Position numbers and translations under genes: made by a program. Positions 53,270-64,000 of a stretch of DNA of 64,000 nt are shown here, piece by piece (positions within the stretch are counted from its first letter, which is position 1; each line of letters opens with the position of its first letter). Source of the DNA: Mantamonas sphyraenae (lineage: Eukaryota; CRuMs; Mantamonadidae); the NCBI GenBank assembly GCA_026936335.1, contig JAPMXV010000034.1, forward strand, positions 566,001-630,000. The letters are read 5' to 3'. The notes under the pieces were generated by a model that was not told where the DNA came from, searched no databases, and saw only the letters and a program-made list of their open reading frames with translations.

Positions 53270-56200
53270 CCGCAACCACCATCCACACCACCAACATCCA
53301 TCCACCAACACCCTTTGTGACTGAGAACACACCAGCCGTCATCACCATTGCCCTTCCCCCCTCACCTCTGGTGCCTCCCAAACTGGCCCCAAGCCTCGCT
53401 CCTGCACACGACCCCCGCAAAGTACAGAGAGGGTCCTTCACCACAGCCATCATCCCAGACCACCATCATCCATCCACCAACACCCTTTGTGACTGAGAAC
53501 ACACCAGCATTCGTCACCATTACCCTCCACCCTGACCTTCCAAACAGACCCTGTGCAGCACTGGTGCACGACCCAAACCGTGAGCTAAAGCGAGACCCGT
53601 TCACAACAACCACCATCCAGATCACCAGCGTCCACCCACACGCACTCATTGCTACTGGAATCACACCAGCCGTCGTCACCATTGCCCTCCTCCCCCCACC
53701 TCTGGTGCCTCCCAAACTGGCCCCAAGCTTCGTTCCTGCACAAGACCCCCGCAAAGTACAGAGAGGGTCCTTCACCACAGCCATCATCCCAGACCACCAT
53801 CATCCATCCACCAACACCCATTGTGACTGAGAACACACCAGCCGTCGTCACCATTCCCCTCCACTCTGATGACCTGTGGTGCCTCCCAAACTGGCCCCAA
53901 GCTTCGTTCCTGCACACGACCCCCGCAAAGTACAGAGAGGGTCCTTCACCACAGCCATCATCCCAGACCACCATCATCCATCCACCAACACCCATTGTGA
54001 CTGAGAACACACCAGCCGTCGTCACCATTCCCCTCCACCCTGACCTTCCAAACAGACCCTGTGCAGCACTGGTGCACGACCCAAACCGTGAGCTAAAGCG
54101 AGACCCGTTCACAACAACCACCGTCCAGATCACCAGCGTCCACCCACACGCACTCATTGCTACTGGAATCACACCAGCCGTCGTCACCATTGCCCTTCCC
54201 CCCTCACCTCTGGTGCCTCCCAAACTGGCCCCAAGTCTCGCTCCTGCACACGACCCCCGCAAAGTACAGAGAGGGTCCTTCACCACAGCCATCATCCCAG
54301 ACCACCATCATCCATCCACCAACACCCATTGTGACTGAGAACACACCAGCCGTCGTCACCATTCCCCTCCACTCTGACCTGTGGTGCCTCCCAAACTGGC
54401 CCCAAGCTTCGTTCCTGCACACGACCCCCGCAAAGTACAGAGAGGGTCCTTCACCACAGCCATCATCCCAGACCACCAACATCCATCCACCAACACCCAT
54501 TGTGACTGAGAACACACCAGCCGTCGTCACCATTCCCCTCCACTCTGACCTGTGGTGCCTCCCAAACTGGCCCCAAGCCTCGCTCCTGCACACGACCCCC
54601 GCAAAGTACAGAGAGGGTCCTTCACCACAGCCATCATCCCAGACCACCATCATCCATCCACCAACACCCATTGTGACTGAGAACACACCAGCCGTCGTCA
54701 CCATTGCCCTTCCCCCCTCACCTCTGGTGCCTCCCAAACTGGCCCCAAGCCTCGCTCCTGCACACGACCCCCGCAAAGTACAGAGAGGGTCCTTCACCAC
54801 AGCCATCATCCCAGACCACCATCATCCATCCACCAACACCCATTGTGACTGAGAACACACCAGCCGTCATCACCATTCCCCTCCACTCTGACCTGTGGTG
54901 CCTCCCAAACTGGCAAGCTTCGTTCCTGCACACGACCCCCGCAAAGTACAGAGAGGGTCCTTCACCACAGCCATCATCCCAGACCACCATCATCCATCCA
55001 CCAACACCCATTGTGACTGAGAACACACCAGCCGTCGTCACCATTGCCCTTCCCCCCTCACCTCTGGTGCCTCCCAAACTGGCCCCAAGCTTCGTTCCTG
55101 CACACGACCCCCGCAAAGTACAGAGAGGGTCCTTCACCACAGCCATCATCCCAGACCACCATCATCCATCCACCAACACCCATTGTGACTGAGAACACAC
55201 CAGCCGTCGTCACCATTCCCCTCCACCCTGACCTTCCAAACAGACCCTGTGCAGCACTGGTGCACGACCCAAACCGTGAGCTAAAGCGAGACCCGTTCAC
55301 AACAACCACCGTCCAGATCACCAGCGTCCACCCACACGCACTCATTGCTACTGGAATCACACCAGCCGTCGTCACCATTGCCCTTCCCCCCTCACCTCTG
55401 GTGCCTCCCAAACTGGCCCCAAGTCTCGCTCCTGCACACGACCCCCGCAAAGTACAGAGAGGGTCCTTCACCACAGCCATCATCCCAGACCACCATCATC
55501 CATCCACCAACACCCATTGTGACTGAGAACACACCAGCCGTCGTCACCATTTGCCCTTCCCCCCTCACCTCTGGTGCCTCCCAAACTGGCCCCAAGCCTC
55601 GCTCCTGCACACGACCCCCGCAAAGTACAGAGAGGGTCCTTCACCACAGCCATCATCCCAGACCACCATCATCCATCCACCAACACCCATTGTGACTGAG
55701 AACACACCAGCCGTCGTCACCATTCCCCTCCACCCTGACCTTCCAAACAGACCCTGTGCAGCACTGGTGCACGACCCAAACCGTGAGCTAAAGCGAGACC
55801 CGTTCACAACAACCACCATCCAGATCACCAGCGTCCACCCACACGCACTCATTGCTACTGGAATCACACCAGCCGTCGTCACCATTGCCCTTCCCCCCTC
55901 ACCTCTGGTGCCTCCCAAACTGGCCCCAAGTCTCGCTCCTGCACACGACCCCCGCAAAGTACAGAGAGGGTCCTTCACCACAGCCATCATCCCAGACCAC
56001 CATCATCCATCCACCAACACCCATTGTGACTGAGAACACACCAGCCGTCGTCACCATTCCCCTCCACCCTGACCTTCCAAACAGACCCTTTGCAGCACTG
56101 GTGCACGACCCAAACCGTGAGCTAAAGCGAGACCCGTTCACAACAACCACCATCCAGATCACCAGCGTCCACCCACACGCACTCATTGCTACTGGAATCA

Positions 56201-56940
56201 CACCAGCCGTCGTCACCATTGCCCTTCCCCCTCACCTCTGGTGCCTCCCAAACTGGCCCCAAGCCTCGCTCCTGCACACGACCCCCGCAAAGTACAGAGA
56301 GGGTCCTTCACCACAGCCATCATCCCAGACCACCATCATCCATCCACCAACACCCATTGTGACTGAGAACACACCAGCCGTCATCACCATTCCCCTCCAC
56401 TCTGACCTGTGGTGCCTCCCAAACTGGCCCCAAGCTTCGCTCCTGCACACGACCCCCGCAAAGTACAGAGAGGGTCCTTCACCACAGCCATCATCCCAGA
56501 CCACCATCATCCATCCACCAACACCCATTGTGACTGAGAACACACCAGCCGTCATCACCATTCCCCTCCACTCTGACCTGTGGTGCCTCCCAAACTGGCC
56601 CCAAGCTTCGCTCCTGCACACGACCCCCGCAAAGTACAGAGAGGGTCCTTCACCACAGCCATCATCCCAGACCACCATCATCCATCCACCAACACCCATT
56701 GTGACTGAGAACACACCAGCCGTCATTACCATTCCCCTCCACTCTGACCTGTGGTGCCTCCCAAACTGGCCCCAAGCTTCGTTCCTGCACACGACCCCCG
56801 CAAAGTACAGAGAGGGTCCTTCACCACAGCCATCATCCCAGACCACCATCATCCATCCACCAACACCCATTGTGACTGAGAACACATCAGCCGTCGTCAC
56901 CATTCCCCTCTACTCTGACCTGTGGTGCCTCCTGAACAGG
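53270..56940 (+). repeat. Right minisatellite array of 171- and 162-bp units
   Basis: Reverse-complement counterpart of the left array, with about 17 type A units (period 171 bp, for example GACTGAGAACAC at 56361, 56532 and 56703) and about 5 type B units (162 bp). The plus strand carries long Pro/Thr-rich open frames, up to 405 codons (55852-57069) with units like TPAKYREGPSPQPSSQTTII. Frames flip where the C run in CTTCCCCCCTCACC varies by one base. A coding role is unproven. Confidence 0.93.
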
Positions 56941-57387
56941 CCCCAAAGCGCCACTTCTGCCCCCTCCCAAACCGTGCACGGTTTCGTGGTCTGCTCAATG
57001 TGTGAGACTCCGCCGGGTGTTGTAGATGGATGGTGTTTGATTTACCGAGTGCGTGGGTGGGGAAGATAAACCCAGTTCGCCTGCCAGCTCACCCGCACAT
57101 CAAGCCGCGCAGAAAGTTTGGTAGGGACGGTTATCTTGGATCTGTGCTCGCTCTCCTTCGTTAGTGGTTTCCTGGAGGTGTGAAAATCATCGAAGCATTC
57201 ACGGTTGTCGGGAAAAGCTGGTGAAAGAACGAGCAACATCCTGTCCGCGACACACTCGAGGAACTAAGATCGCGTCAAGGAGGACATGGTGTTCTTTTTT
57301 TGTTTGTTGTTGTTTTCCAGCAACGAAGCACATGGTTCCAGCATGAGTTTCTCATCACGTACCGTCAAGTGGCGCTGGACCGAAGGG

Positions 57388-57686
57388 TGGATGATATCCC
57401 ATTGCGCGAGGACCTGGGTTTGCTGGCAACGGAGTCCCAGGGGCAGCTGGAGGTGGACCACTATTGCAGCAGAGCACAGGAGGCCGATCTGCCCACAGAG
57501 GGACTGTCGGCTTACGAGAGGTTTCATTCAGGGCGTATCCCGAGGGAGGCGGTGGAAGAAGCGGGGAGGATGGGAGGTGCCGGGCAGGCTGAGGATGTGC
57601 TGTGGCTGGTGTGTGGATCTGCAGGGTTCTCCAAGCAGTACACGGGGATGGTGAAAGAGATGGGAGGGACATGGCACGAGTTTTGA
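57388..57686 (+). pseudogene. Cytochrome b5 reductase C-terminal fragment, right arm
   Basis: Identical in content to the left-arm fragment, encoding VDDIPLREDLGLLATESQGQ through GGTWHEF and stop. It lacks the flavin domain. Confidence 0.92.
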
Positions 57687-57873
57687 GGAAGGAGTGACGA
57701 GAGGGGGTGTTGTAGGAGGAGGGGTGGAGACGGGGTGGGTAGGGGGCGAGATGAAGAAGTTGTGAGGAAGGGAATGACAAGGTAGCAGTCAAGTAGATGA
57801 GGGTGATTGGAAGGGACAGAGAAGTGGATGAAAGAGATGGGGGAAATGGAATACGAAGCAAAAGGAAATTGAT

Positions 57874-57908
57874 TCCGGCTCCGTGGATCGAACACGGGAC
57901 CTTGTGAT
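57874..57908 (-). pseudogene. tRNA-Phe 3'-half remnant, right arm
   Basis: Reverse-complement counterpart of 47502-47536, identical in sequence. Confidence 0.85.
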
Positions 57909-58056
57909 GTTGGCGGGAAATTTTGACGAGCGGAAGAGGGGCGGGCGGACGGGGTGGGTAGCGGTTGGAATAATTGGAATGTTAGGATGGAAATGATTGG
58001 AAGGGACGGAGGAGTGGACAAAAAGAGACCGAGAGATGGAACACAAGGAGATGAGC

Positions 58057-58064
58057 AAAAAAAA
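58057..58064 (-). terminator. Pol III terminator of right-arm tRNA-Phe
   Basis: Eight A residues on the plus strand (T8 on the transcribed sense) five bases after the tRNA 3' end. Confidence 0.9.
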
Positions 58065-58069
58065 TTGGA

Positions 58070-58142
58070 TGCCGCCTCCGTGGATCGAACACGGGACCTT
58101 GTGATCTTCAGTCACACGCTCTCCCAGCTGAGCTAAAGCAGC
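58070..58142 (-). tRNA. tRNA-Phe (GAA), right arm
   Basis: Identical to the left-arm tRNA-Phe over all 73 nt, with complete cloverleaf and anticodon GAA. Confidence 0.97.
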
Positions 58143-58195
58143 ACGCCCGCAAATGAGCTAAATGGGTCACCATTGTTCCCCATTCGACTTCATCT

Positions 58196-58756
58196 ATGCA
58201 GTTTCCCGCCGATCCGTACAAGGGAGGTCCAAATGCAATGTCGGTGAATGTTGCGACCTCCAAACCCCGTTCACACATCCCTCCTCTCACCTCATCCACC
58301 CTCGCACCCCCGTCCCCATCCACTCATCCACCCATCTCCAACATCCTCCCACCACCGATCATCGACTTGTTGGAGAACTCTCCGAATGTGGTGCATCTGG
58401 ATGCCAGTCGGACTCCCATCACCGAACAGCACCTGGACGTGAGTGTTTCCAGCAAACATGAACCCACTCACACTGTGGCACAATTCGTCATTTCGGCATC
58501 TCGTTTCCTCACATCACAAGCCCCGTCATCATCCACCCACCCTTCCTGCTCCTCTTCTCCTCCTCCTCCTCCTCCTCCACCACCCAACTTCCTCCTCTCC
58601 AACATCCACACCCCCCCATCCCCCTTCTCCCACTCCACACAACCCCCAGCGAGCCCAGAATGCAATACAGGGAATTTCAGTAGAGCGACTCTTTTCCGTG
58701 GGACGAGAAAGCGGAGTGTATTATGTGGGAAATTGTACAAAGACATGTGTCAGTGA
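58196..58756 (+). CDS. Hypothetical ORF next to tRNA-Phe, right arm
   Basis: The right-arm twin of 46654-47214, with the same 186 codons and the same internal GTGAGT donor after TEQHLD (near 58440). Product and family unknown; probably exons of a captured gene piece. Confidence 0.3.
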   Translation: MQFPADPYKGGPNAMSVNVATSKPRSHIPPLTSSTLAPPSPSTHPPISNILPPPIIDLLENSPNVVHLDASRTPITEQHLDVSVSSKHEPTHTVAQFVISASRFLTSQAPSSSTHPSCSSSPPPPPPPPPNFLLSNIHTPPSPFSHSTQPPASPECNTGNFSRATLFRGTRKRSVLCGKLYKDMCQ

Positions 58757-59120
58757 CCCATACTGTGCTTGCGAAATCCTCATTCAAGTCGCTCATCCGG
58801 ATTGGTTCGTTTGCAGGCTCGTGACACGGTTTTCGAAAGCACGACGGCGGTCACCTTGATCGTCTGTGTCATCTATCTGCACCTCCGCTATCCATGAACA
58901 ACATCTTGTTCGTCCGTGGTGCTTTTAGTGGCAAAGATACTACCCCAGATCGGCAATTGAATGTACTACCCCAGACCTTTGCCACTACCTGCACGGGTTG
59001 GTGTGGCGGTATGGCTTAGGGCTTGTTGTGTCCTTCAGTTGCTTTTCCCATGCGAGCTTCGGGCACACACATGATGTTGATGGACATCCACCAAGGAAAG
59101 CGCAGATCTGGTAGCGTGAG

Positions 59121-60106
59121 ATGGCATCTGGTCACCGTGCACCGTCCGTTCCAACACAACGAGCACAACCGACCGTGAGTACTCGAGACGGCATTTCGCG
59201 AAGGAAAACTCGCAGCTCGGGTCCAGTGCACGTGGATACAACCCAGTATCTTTCTTTGCGCAGAAGTCACGGGCAGCAATTCTGCAGTAGACAGCGAACG
59301 GAAGCTGAGATCGAAGGTTTGCGTGTTCAGAGGCAAAAACAGCAAACGCTCTACCAACACGCAAAAGAGAAGGACTCTGGGCGCACCCCACTGGGTTTTG
59401 GACGCCCTCCTGCAGTAGTGAGAGGGTACGCTACTGTGGGAGCGTTGGATGTGCTGCCTTGGTTTTTTTGTCCTTGAATTCTGCCATCTGACACGCTTCC
59501 TCACACGCTCGAAGGAGAAGGGCCAGAGCTGCAAACAGGCCGAGTGGGATCGTCAAGAACCGAGCGAGGAGACACGACAGGCTATTCTCTCGCGACAACG
59601 AGACCGGAAGAAACAGAAACGCAAGCGCTACAGAGCGAAGATGAGACGAAAATTGCTCGAGTTAAAAAACAGCCAGGAGCCAGCCCCAGGTCACGGTAAT
59701 CAGCCGAATGCGAGTTGCATGGATGCCGGGCATGGTAGGTTGTGCGTGGAAGTGTTTTGGGGGAGCGGTGTACACCACTCCGTGGTTAAAAAGCGGAGGA
59801 GGAAGTTCTCTCACACACACGTCCGTCGGCGACTTTGTTTCGTGCGAGCAGCCAAGGAAAACAAACACAGGAGGCGGACCCTGGGCCGTGGACAGCGACA
59901 GTGAGGAGGAGGGCAGCATGGACGACGCAATTGACGTAATTGGGGAGGAGGAGGGCAATCTGGACGACAGGATGGAACAGGAGGAACAGGAGGAACAGGA
60001 GCAGGAGAACGGCGTGAGGGACGGAAAGACGGAGGAGGGCATGCAAGTCGAGACTCTGGACCTGGGTCGCACACAAAGGAACGAACAAGCAGAGCACCCC
60101 AGGTGA
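59121..60106 (+). pseudogene. Frame-broken copy of the hypothetical basic/acidic protein
   Basis: The right-arm counterpart of 45306-46289. The frame is open 59121-59477, then shifts where a T run is one base longer, continues 59449-59904, and shifts again where a G run is one base longer, finishing 59708-60106. Either this copy is a pseudogene or the two runs were mis-sequenced. Confidence 0.7.
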
Positions 60107-60599
60107 ACAGCTCACTCGTGGACGCGGCTAGCGGCGGGCACGAGGATAATCACAAAGAACGAAACCGTGTACGTGGATTCATTACAGCCTCGTTCCCAAC
60201 GCGGGAGGGACACTACCAGCGTTTCACTGACACACATTCGCCTTCACTTATGGCTCTGACCACTGGTGCCCACGGTGGCCTTGCGCGCGCTGTGTTTGCA
60301 AACGGCAGTAAACCTACATTCCCCTTCCCCATACATCCCCCACAACCCACCCACCACCCACCCATTCCTTCTCCTTCTCCTCCTCCTCCACCACCCATCT
60401 TCATCCTCCTCCAACATCCTTCTCCCCCACCCATCCTCATCCTCCTCCAACATCCCCACCAAATCACCCCCTCAACTCATCCACCCTCGCACCCCTCCCT
60501 TTCCCCACCACATCCAACCCCATCCACTCATCCCCAACATCCCCCACAACCCACCCACCACCACACCCTTCCTTCTCCATCTCCTCCTCCTCCTCCTCC

Positions 60600-61536
60600 C
60601 TCCTCCTCCTCCTTCCCACGGATCCTCCCCTCCCTCCTCCTCCTCCTCCTCCTCCTTCCTCTTCCTCTCCATCTCCTCCACATACTCCCCCACCACTCCC
60701 AACACCTGCTGCGTCCCACCGCCCACCACCAACCCGGCCACCGCCCCACTCACCAACCCGCCCCACTCCTCCTCTCCCTCCCCCGCCGCCATCCTCATCA
60801 CCCTCCCGCCCCACCACCCACCACTTCTCCTCGCCCCCCCTCCACACCACCCACACGCCCCACACACACCCGACCGCCACCACCCACCACGCCCCGTCGC
60901 CCCACCACCCCACCACCCCCATCCCCACCCACAACCCGGCCGCCTCCACCGCCAGCGGCCTCTTTTCCCGCCACAAATCCCCCTCCCACGCTTGCAACAC
61001 CTCCACCACAACCACTGCTGTCCACCACCCGCACCCACTCACCCTGCACCGCGCAAAAGCACCCCGTAAAACAACCACGCGTTGGCCCACGCGTCCACCA
61101 CCAGGCCCAGCGTGTAGTGCATCGGCACAACCGCCCCGTAGTAAAACAACGCCTGTTCCAACCCCACCTGCAGTGCCAGCGCCACCTCCACCGTCCGCAC
61201 CAGTGCCAGGTCCGCTCCGATCCACCCCAGCCACCCGGCCCACCCGACCCACCCCGTCGGCCACCACCCGTCTTTCGGCCACGGCCCAATCCCACACGCC
61301 GCCCACACCGCCCACGCCGTCACTGCACGTGTCACCATCTGCGCCACAGACGCCCGTCCGCTCCTCATCTCCTCCCCGCCCACCCGTCGCCGCCGCCGAA
61401 ACCCGCGTGTGTACATCCACCACTCCCCGCTGCTTGCCTTGCCCTCCACACCGCACCGCACCACCCCATACACCGCAGCTTCCACTGCGTACGCCACCGC
61501 TCCTGCCACGCTCTCGACCTGCAACATCCTCAGCAT
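60600..61536 (-). CDS. Trp/Gly-rich membrane protein, exon borders uncertain
   Basis: Exon 1 (about 61043-61536) is clear: MLRMLQVESVAGAVAYAVEA, then GPWPKDGWWPTGWVGWAGWL and VGLEQALFYYGAVVPMHYTL, ending before a GTGAGT donor. A second hydrophobic stretch, LWREKRPLAVEAAGLWVGMG then WWVVAVGCVWGVWVVW, lies in another frame (about 60835-60990). A final segment GTQQVLGVVGEYVEEMERKR plus a Glu run is at about 60620-60720. The parts suggest a protein with several membrane helices and a charged C-terminal tail, but I could not find one consistent splice model. The right arm of the inverted repeat begins at or inside its 3' end. It starts only 37 bp from the divergent 4E-T-like gene. Family unknown. 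Confidence 0.45.
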
Positions 61537-61573
61537 TTGCCTTTGGCCCGCCCCCGCCCCGCCCCCGCCCCCA

Positions 61574-62372
61574 ATGTCCTTTGCCTTTCGCCTCCACTAC
61601 TCCACCCAGGAGCTCCTCGACATCCGCGAGGCCCTCGGCGACCTCCCGCCCCCTCCGGACATGCCTGCCTTTTTCTGCAAAGACACTCCCAACAATGTCG
61701 AGGAGGCTGGCCGCCGCGCCCTCGAGCGCCTTGCCTTCCGGCCCCGCCACCTCCGCGACACTCCTCCCGCCCCCTCCCCGCCTGCCCAGCCTCCCCGCTC
61801 TCCGACCCCTCCTCCTCCTCAACAACAACAACAACAACAACACGCCTCGGACGACGCCGACGACGCCGAGCCCGAGTGGATGAACGATTCCTTCACGGGC
61901 GATTTCGATTTCTCCCAAGCTGTGCGTGCCCGCTCCCACCTACGCCCTAACCTTGCCCTCCCTCCCGCTCACCCGCTCACCTCAACCTCCCCCCCCCCCC
62001 CCCCCTCCACCTCCACCCCTCTCCCCACCACCTCACCAGGCCATCCCCGACGACTGGAGGCAAGAAGCCCAAGCCCAAGCCCACGCCCAAGCCCAAGCCC
62101 AAGCCCACCGTACCACCAGCACCACAACCACATCCATCCCCTCCTCTCAACCCTCTCTCACCCTTACCCCCAACCCGACCCCTCTCAACCAAGAGGAACT
62201 CTCTTTTCTCCAGGGCCTGATGCGTGCCCCTTCCCCACCGCCTCCACCTCCTCAGCTTGCCTCCAACCCGCTTGCCCAATGGTTCAACGCCTCCACCCTT
62301 GCTTCCTCATCCGCCTCCTCCCTCCCTGTCGACGCAAAGACCGTCACCGACCTTGAAAAGACAATACACTAG
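61574..62372 (+). CDS. Short 4E-T-like eIF4E-binding protein
   Basis: Two exons (61574-61921 and 62040-62372, donor GTGCGT, phase 0) give 226 residues. Near the N-terminus, LHYSTQELLDIREAL contains the canonical eIF4E-binding motif YxxxxL-hydrophobic (YSTQELL), in the same context as animal 4E-T (YTKEELLDI). Later features are a Gln run, EPEWMNDSFTGDFDFSQ (similar to the PEW segment of 4E-T), an Ala-Gln repeat and the C-terminal LASNPLAQWFNAST. The rest is Pro/Ser/Thr-rich and disordered. The likely role is binding eIF4E and repressing or storing mRNAs in cytoplasmic granules; this rests on the short motif and its context only. Confidence 0.6.
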
Positions 62373-62414
62373 ATTTTATTCCCGCCCGCCCTCCTCTTCC
62401 CAATCCAACCCCCC

Positions 62415-64000
62415 ATGATCCCACAATCCTCCCCCACCTCCCCAAGATCCAAATTCCGCACCACACGCTCCACATCTCTCGATGAAGCCGACCGACAAGC
62501 CCTTGCTGGCCTCGCCGCCATGTTGACTTCATCCCATCCACAACCCACCACCACCACCACACCACCACCACCACCACCACCACCACCACCACCACCTCCT
62601 CCTCCTCTGCAAACCCACACCCCCCAACCCACTCCTTCCGACCCGCCCCGTCCTCCCCATCCCTCGACACCCATACCCGCCGCGTATCCAGACACGCACG
62701 CTTCAACTCCGTCGCCACCTCTGCCCACACCCCACATTCCCCCCCTTCAGACGACTCGGAGCCTCTCATGGGCGAGATAAAGTTCCTTGACGGCGTCCAG
62801 CGGCACGGTGAGTCCCGTGGCATTCCTCCCTGCCCGCGCCTTCCCTTTTGCTCACGTCCTCTTTTCCTTTCCCTCCCCTCCCCGCAGACGACGTCCTCCA
62901 GGGAGTCATCAACATCAACAGAGCCGTCGACAGCTACCGTACACAACTCTCCAACGTCCCCGTCTCCCGCACCCAAACTCTGGACCGTCTCGTACGTGAA
63001 CTCTGTCCCTGAATGTCTTGCCCGTTTCCATTTCCATCTCGATCCCTTCCACTCACCGCCCCCCCCCCTCCTCCCCGCAGCTCGACTTTTCCGAAGAACA
63101 ACTCCACCTCACAGAAGCAAGGGCCCTTCACCTTGCACACAGCGACCACCCAAGCTTTGAAAATGCCCTGCAACTCTACCCGGCCCTGGGTGCCCTCGCC
63201 CTCCCCACCGCCTTTCACGTGCCCACACGCCATTCCCGCCTCCGCCGCATCCTCCTCCCGGCCCTTGTATATACCCATCTCCTCGTTTCCTTGGCCTGTT
63301 TGGTTGCAGGCCAGCTCCTCGGCCTGTGGGAGCCCCCGGTTTCCCATGCCTACACAGCCATCTACCTCACCGCCACGCTCTCCTATGCCGCCACCCGCTT
63401 TGCTCTCCAACACCCAAACATCTCTTTTGTGTGTTTTCGCACGTTCACCAATCTCTCCTTCTGCGTCAGCACATCGACTACTGCGTCCTGCGCGTCCGCA
63501 TCCTCACCGTCCTCCTCTCCATCCCGTGGATCCTCCAACACCTCGTCAACGCCATTTCCGGCAACGTCTCCCACTCCTTTTATCCCTCGAATGGCTCTGG
63601 ACCCTCACCCGCCTCCTTGACATCGTCACCATCCACATCCTCATCTCCTCCATGGCCCTCTTCCACCTCGCCTGCAAGGCTCTCGTCATGTCCATCCAGC
63701 GGCTCGCCGTAACCATCCTCGAGGAGCGTGAGGTCGAGTCTGGTGCAGACAACGATGACGCACGCGACCTTCGCCTTGGCTTCATAGAGCGCCGCGAGTA
63801 CGAACTGCGCCAGATCCGCGCCATGGTCCGCACCACCACCCGCTCCTTCCAGCCCTTCTTTGCAATCACCTTTCTCATGACCACCGTCCTTCTCGCTGTC
63901 ACCATCTACACCGTCCTCGTCGTCACCCCTGTCCTCATCGGCATTTCCCTCTCCGACCTCCTCCTCTGCCTCCTCACTCCCGTCCTTGCCTTTCTTCTCC
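62415..64000 (+). CDS. Multi-pass membrane protein, right end missing
   Basis: The gene runs off the window. Exon 1 begins MIPQSSPTSPRSKFRTTRST and has a long CCA (Pro/Thr) run. A frame change in or after this run leads to SDDSEPLMGEIKFLDGVQRH (ends at about 62811, donor GTGAGT). Next come an exon at about 62888-62991 (DVLQGVININRAVDSYRTQL), one from about 63081 (DFSEEQLHLTEARALHLAHS; TM segment PALVYTHLLVSLACLVAGQL) and, after a 41-bp intron (63429-63469), HIDYCVLRVRILTVLLSIPW. A further frame change near 63578-63589 continues in EWLWTLTRLLDIVTIHILIS and ends in FFAITFLMTTVLLAVTIYTV. At least five membrane helices are seen. Family not recognised. Confidence 0.55.

Larger units (their letters stand above)
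56941..60590 (-). repeat. Right outer arm of the giant inverted repeat
   Basis: Near-perfect reverse complement of 44822-48480. It ends within a CCT/CAC-rich tract next to the minus-strand membrane-protein gene. Relative to the left arm it has one extra T in a T run near 59464 and one extra G in a G run near 59760, plus a few substitutions. Confidence 0.92.

Noticed and set aside
48864-57069. Long ORFs within the minisatellite arrays called as genes
   Set aside because: Both strands are open because of composition and three-fold periods, so no strand is favoured. Kept as a finding, not annotated as CDS.
47268-58142. CRISPR-like or prokaryotic integron interpretation of the regular repeats
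   Set aside because: Units are 171/162 bp without short spacers, lie among spliced eukaryotic genes, and no cas or integrase gene is present.
60103-61950. Plus-strand Pro-rich ORF of 615 codons
   Set aside because: It runs from the repeat arm through antisense of the membrane-protein gene into the 4E-T-like exon in a different frame; no domain supports it.

Overview
This window is nuclear DNA from a GC-rich, gene-dense unicellular eukaryote. The evidence is split genes with short GT-AG introns (about 37-190 bp, mostly with GTGAGT, GTGCGT or GTACGT donors), eukaryote-specific families (NOP56, CK2 alpha, CHFR, MCM4, bifunctional lysine-ketoglutarate reductase/saccharopine dehydrogenase), tRNA genes with Pol III T-tracts, and no operons or Shine-Dalgarno signals. 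A large LRR/IQ protein and an RIIa-fold protein hint at a flagellate ancestry. I could not place the lineage from the sequence alone.

Positions 1-44,800 hold about 20 closely packed genes, often arranged head-to-head with start codons only 37-90 bp apart. In order they are: a GST-C-like fragment, a PX/polyQ protein, NOP56, a kelch protein, CK2 alpha copy 1, CHFR, a giant LRR-IQ protein, a small membrane protein, a DUF445 membrane protein, an RIIa/EF-hand-like protein, bifunctional AASS, CK2 alpha copy 2, an ankyrin protein, an ALDH22-like aldehyde dehydrogenase, a TPR tail-anchored protein, a DDB1/CPSF-A-like beta-propeller protein (frame-broken), a 7-TM protein, MCM4 (one-base frame break) and a C2/MCTP-like protein. 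The mix is housekeeping: ribosome biogenesis, replication, signalling, lysine catabolism and cilium-type scaffolds. No pathway cluster is evident.

Positions 44,820-60,590 form a giant inverted repeat. Outer arms of about 3.65 kb (44,822-48,480 and 56,941-60,590) are nearly identical in opposite orientation. Each carries an intact tRNA-Phe gene, a tRNA 3'-half remnant, a C-terminal fragment of NADH-cytochrome b5 reductase and the same hypothetical ORFs. Inside them lie inverted arrays of 171/162-bp minisatellite units (about 3.1 and 3.7 kb). The centre holds the only complete cytochrome b5 reductase gene and a third, decayed copy of the b5R-tail/tRNA module.

Positions 60,600-64,000 carry a tryptophan-rich membrane protein gene on the minus strand, a short 4E-T-like eIF4E-binding protein gene on the plus strand, and a multi-pass membrane protein gene that runs off the right edge.

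Several genes show single-base frame breaks, often at short homopolymers. The two arms of the inverted repeat differ from each other at such runs too, so some breaks may be sequencing errors rather than real lesions.
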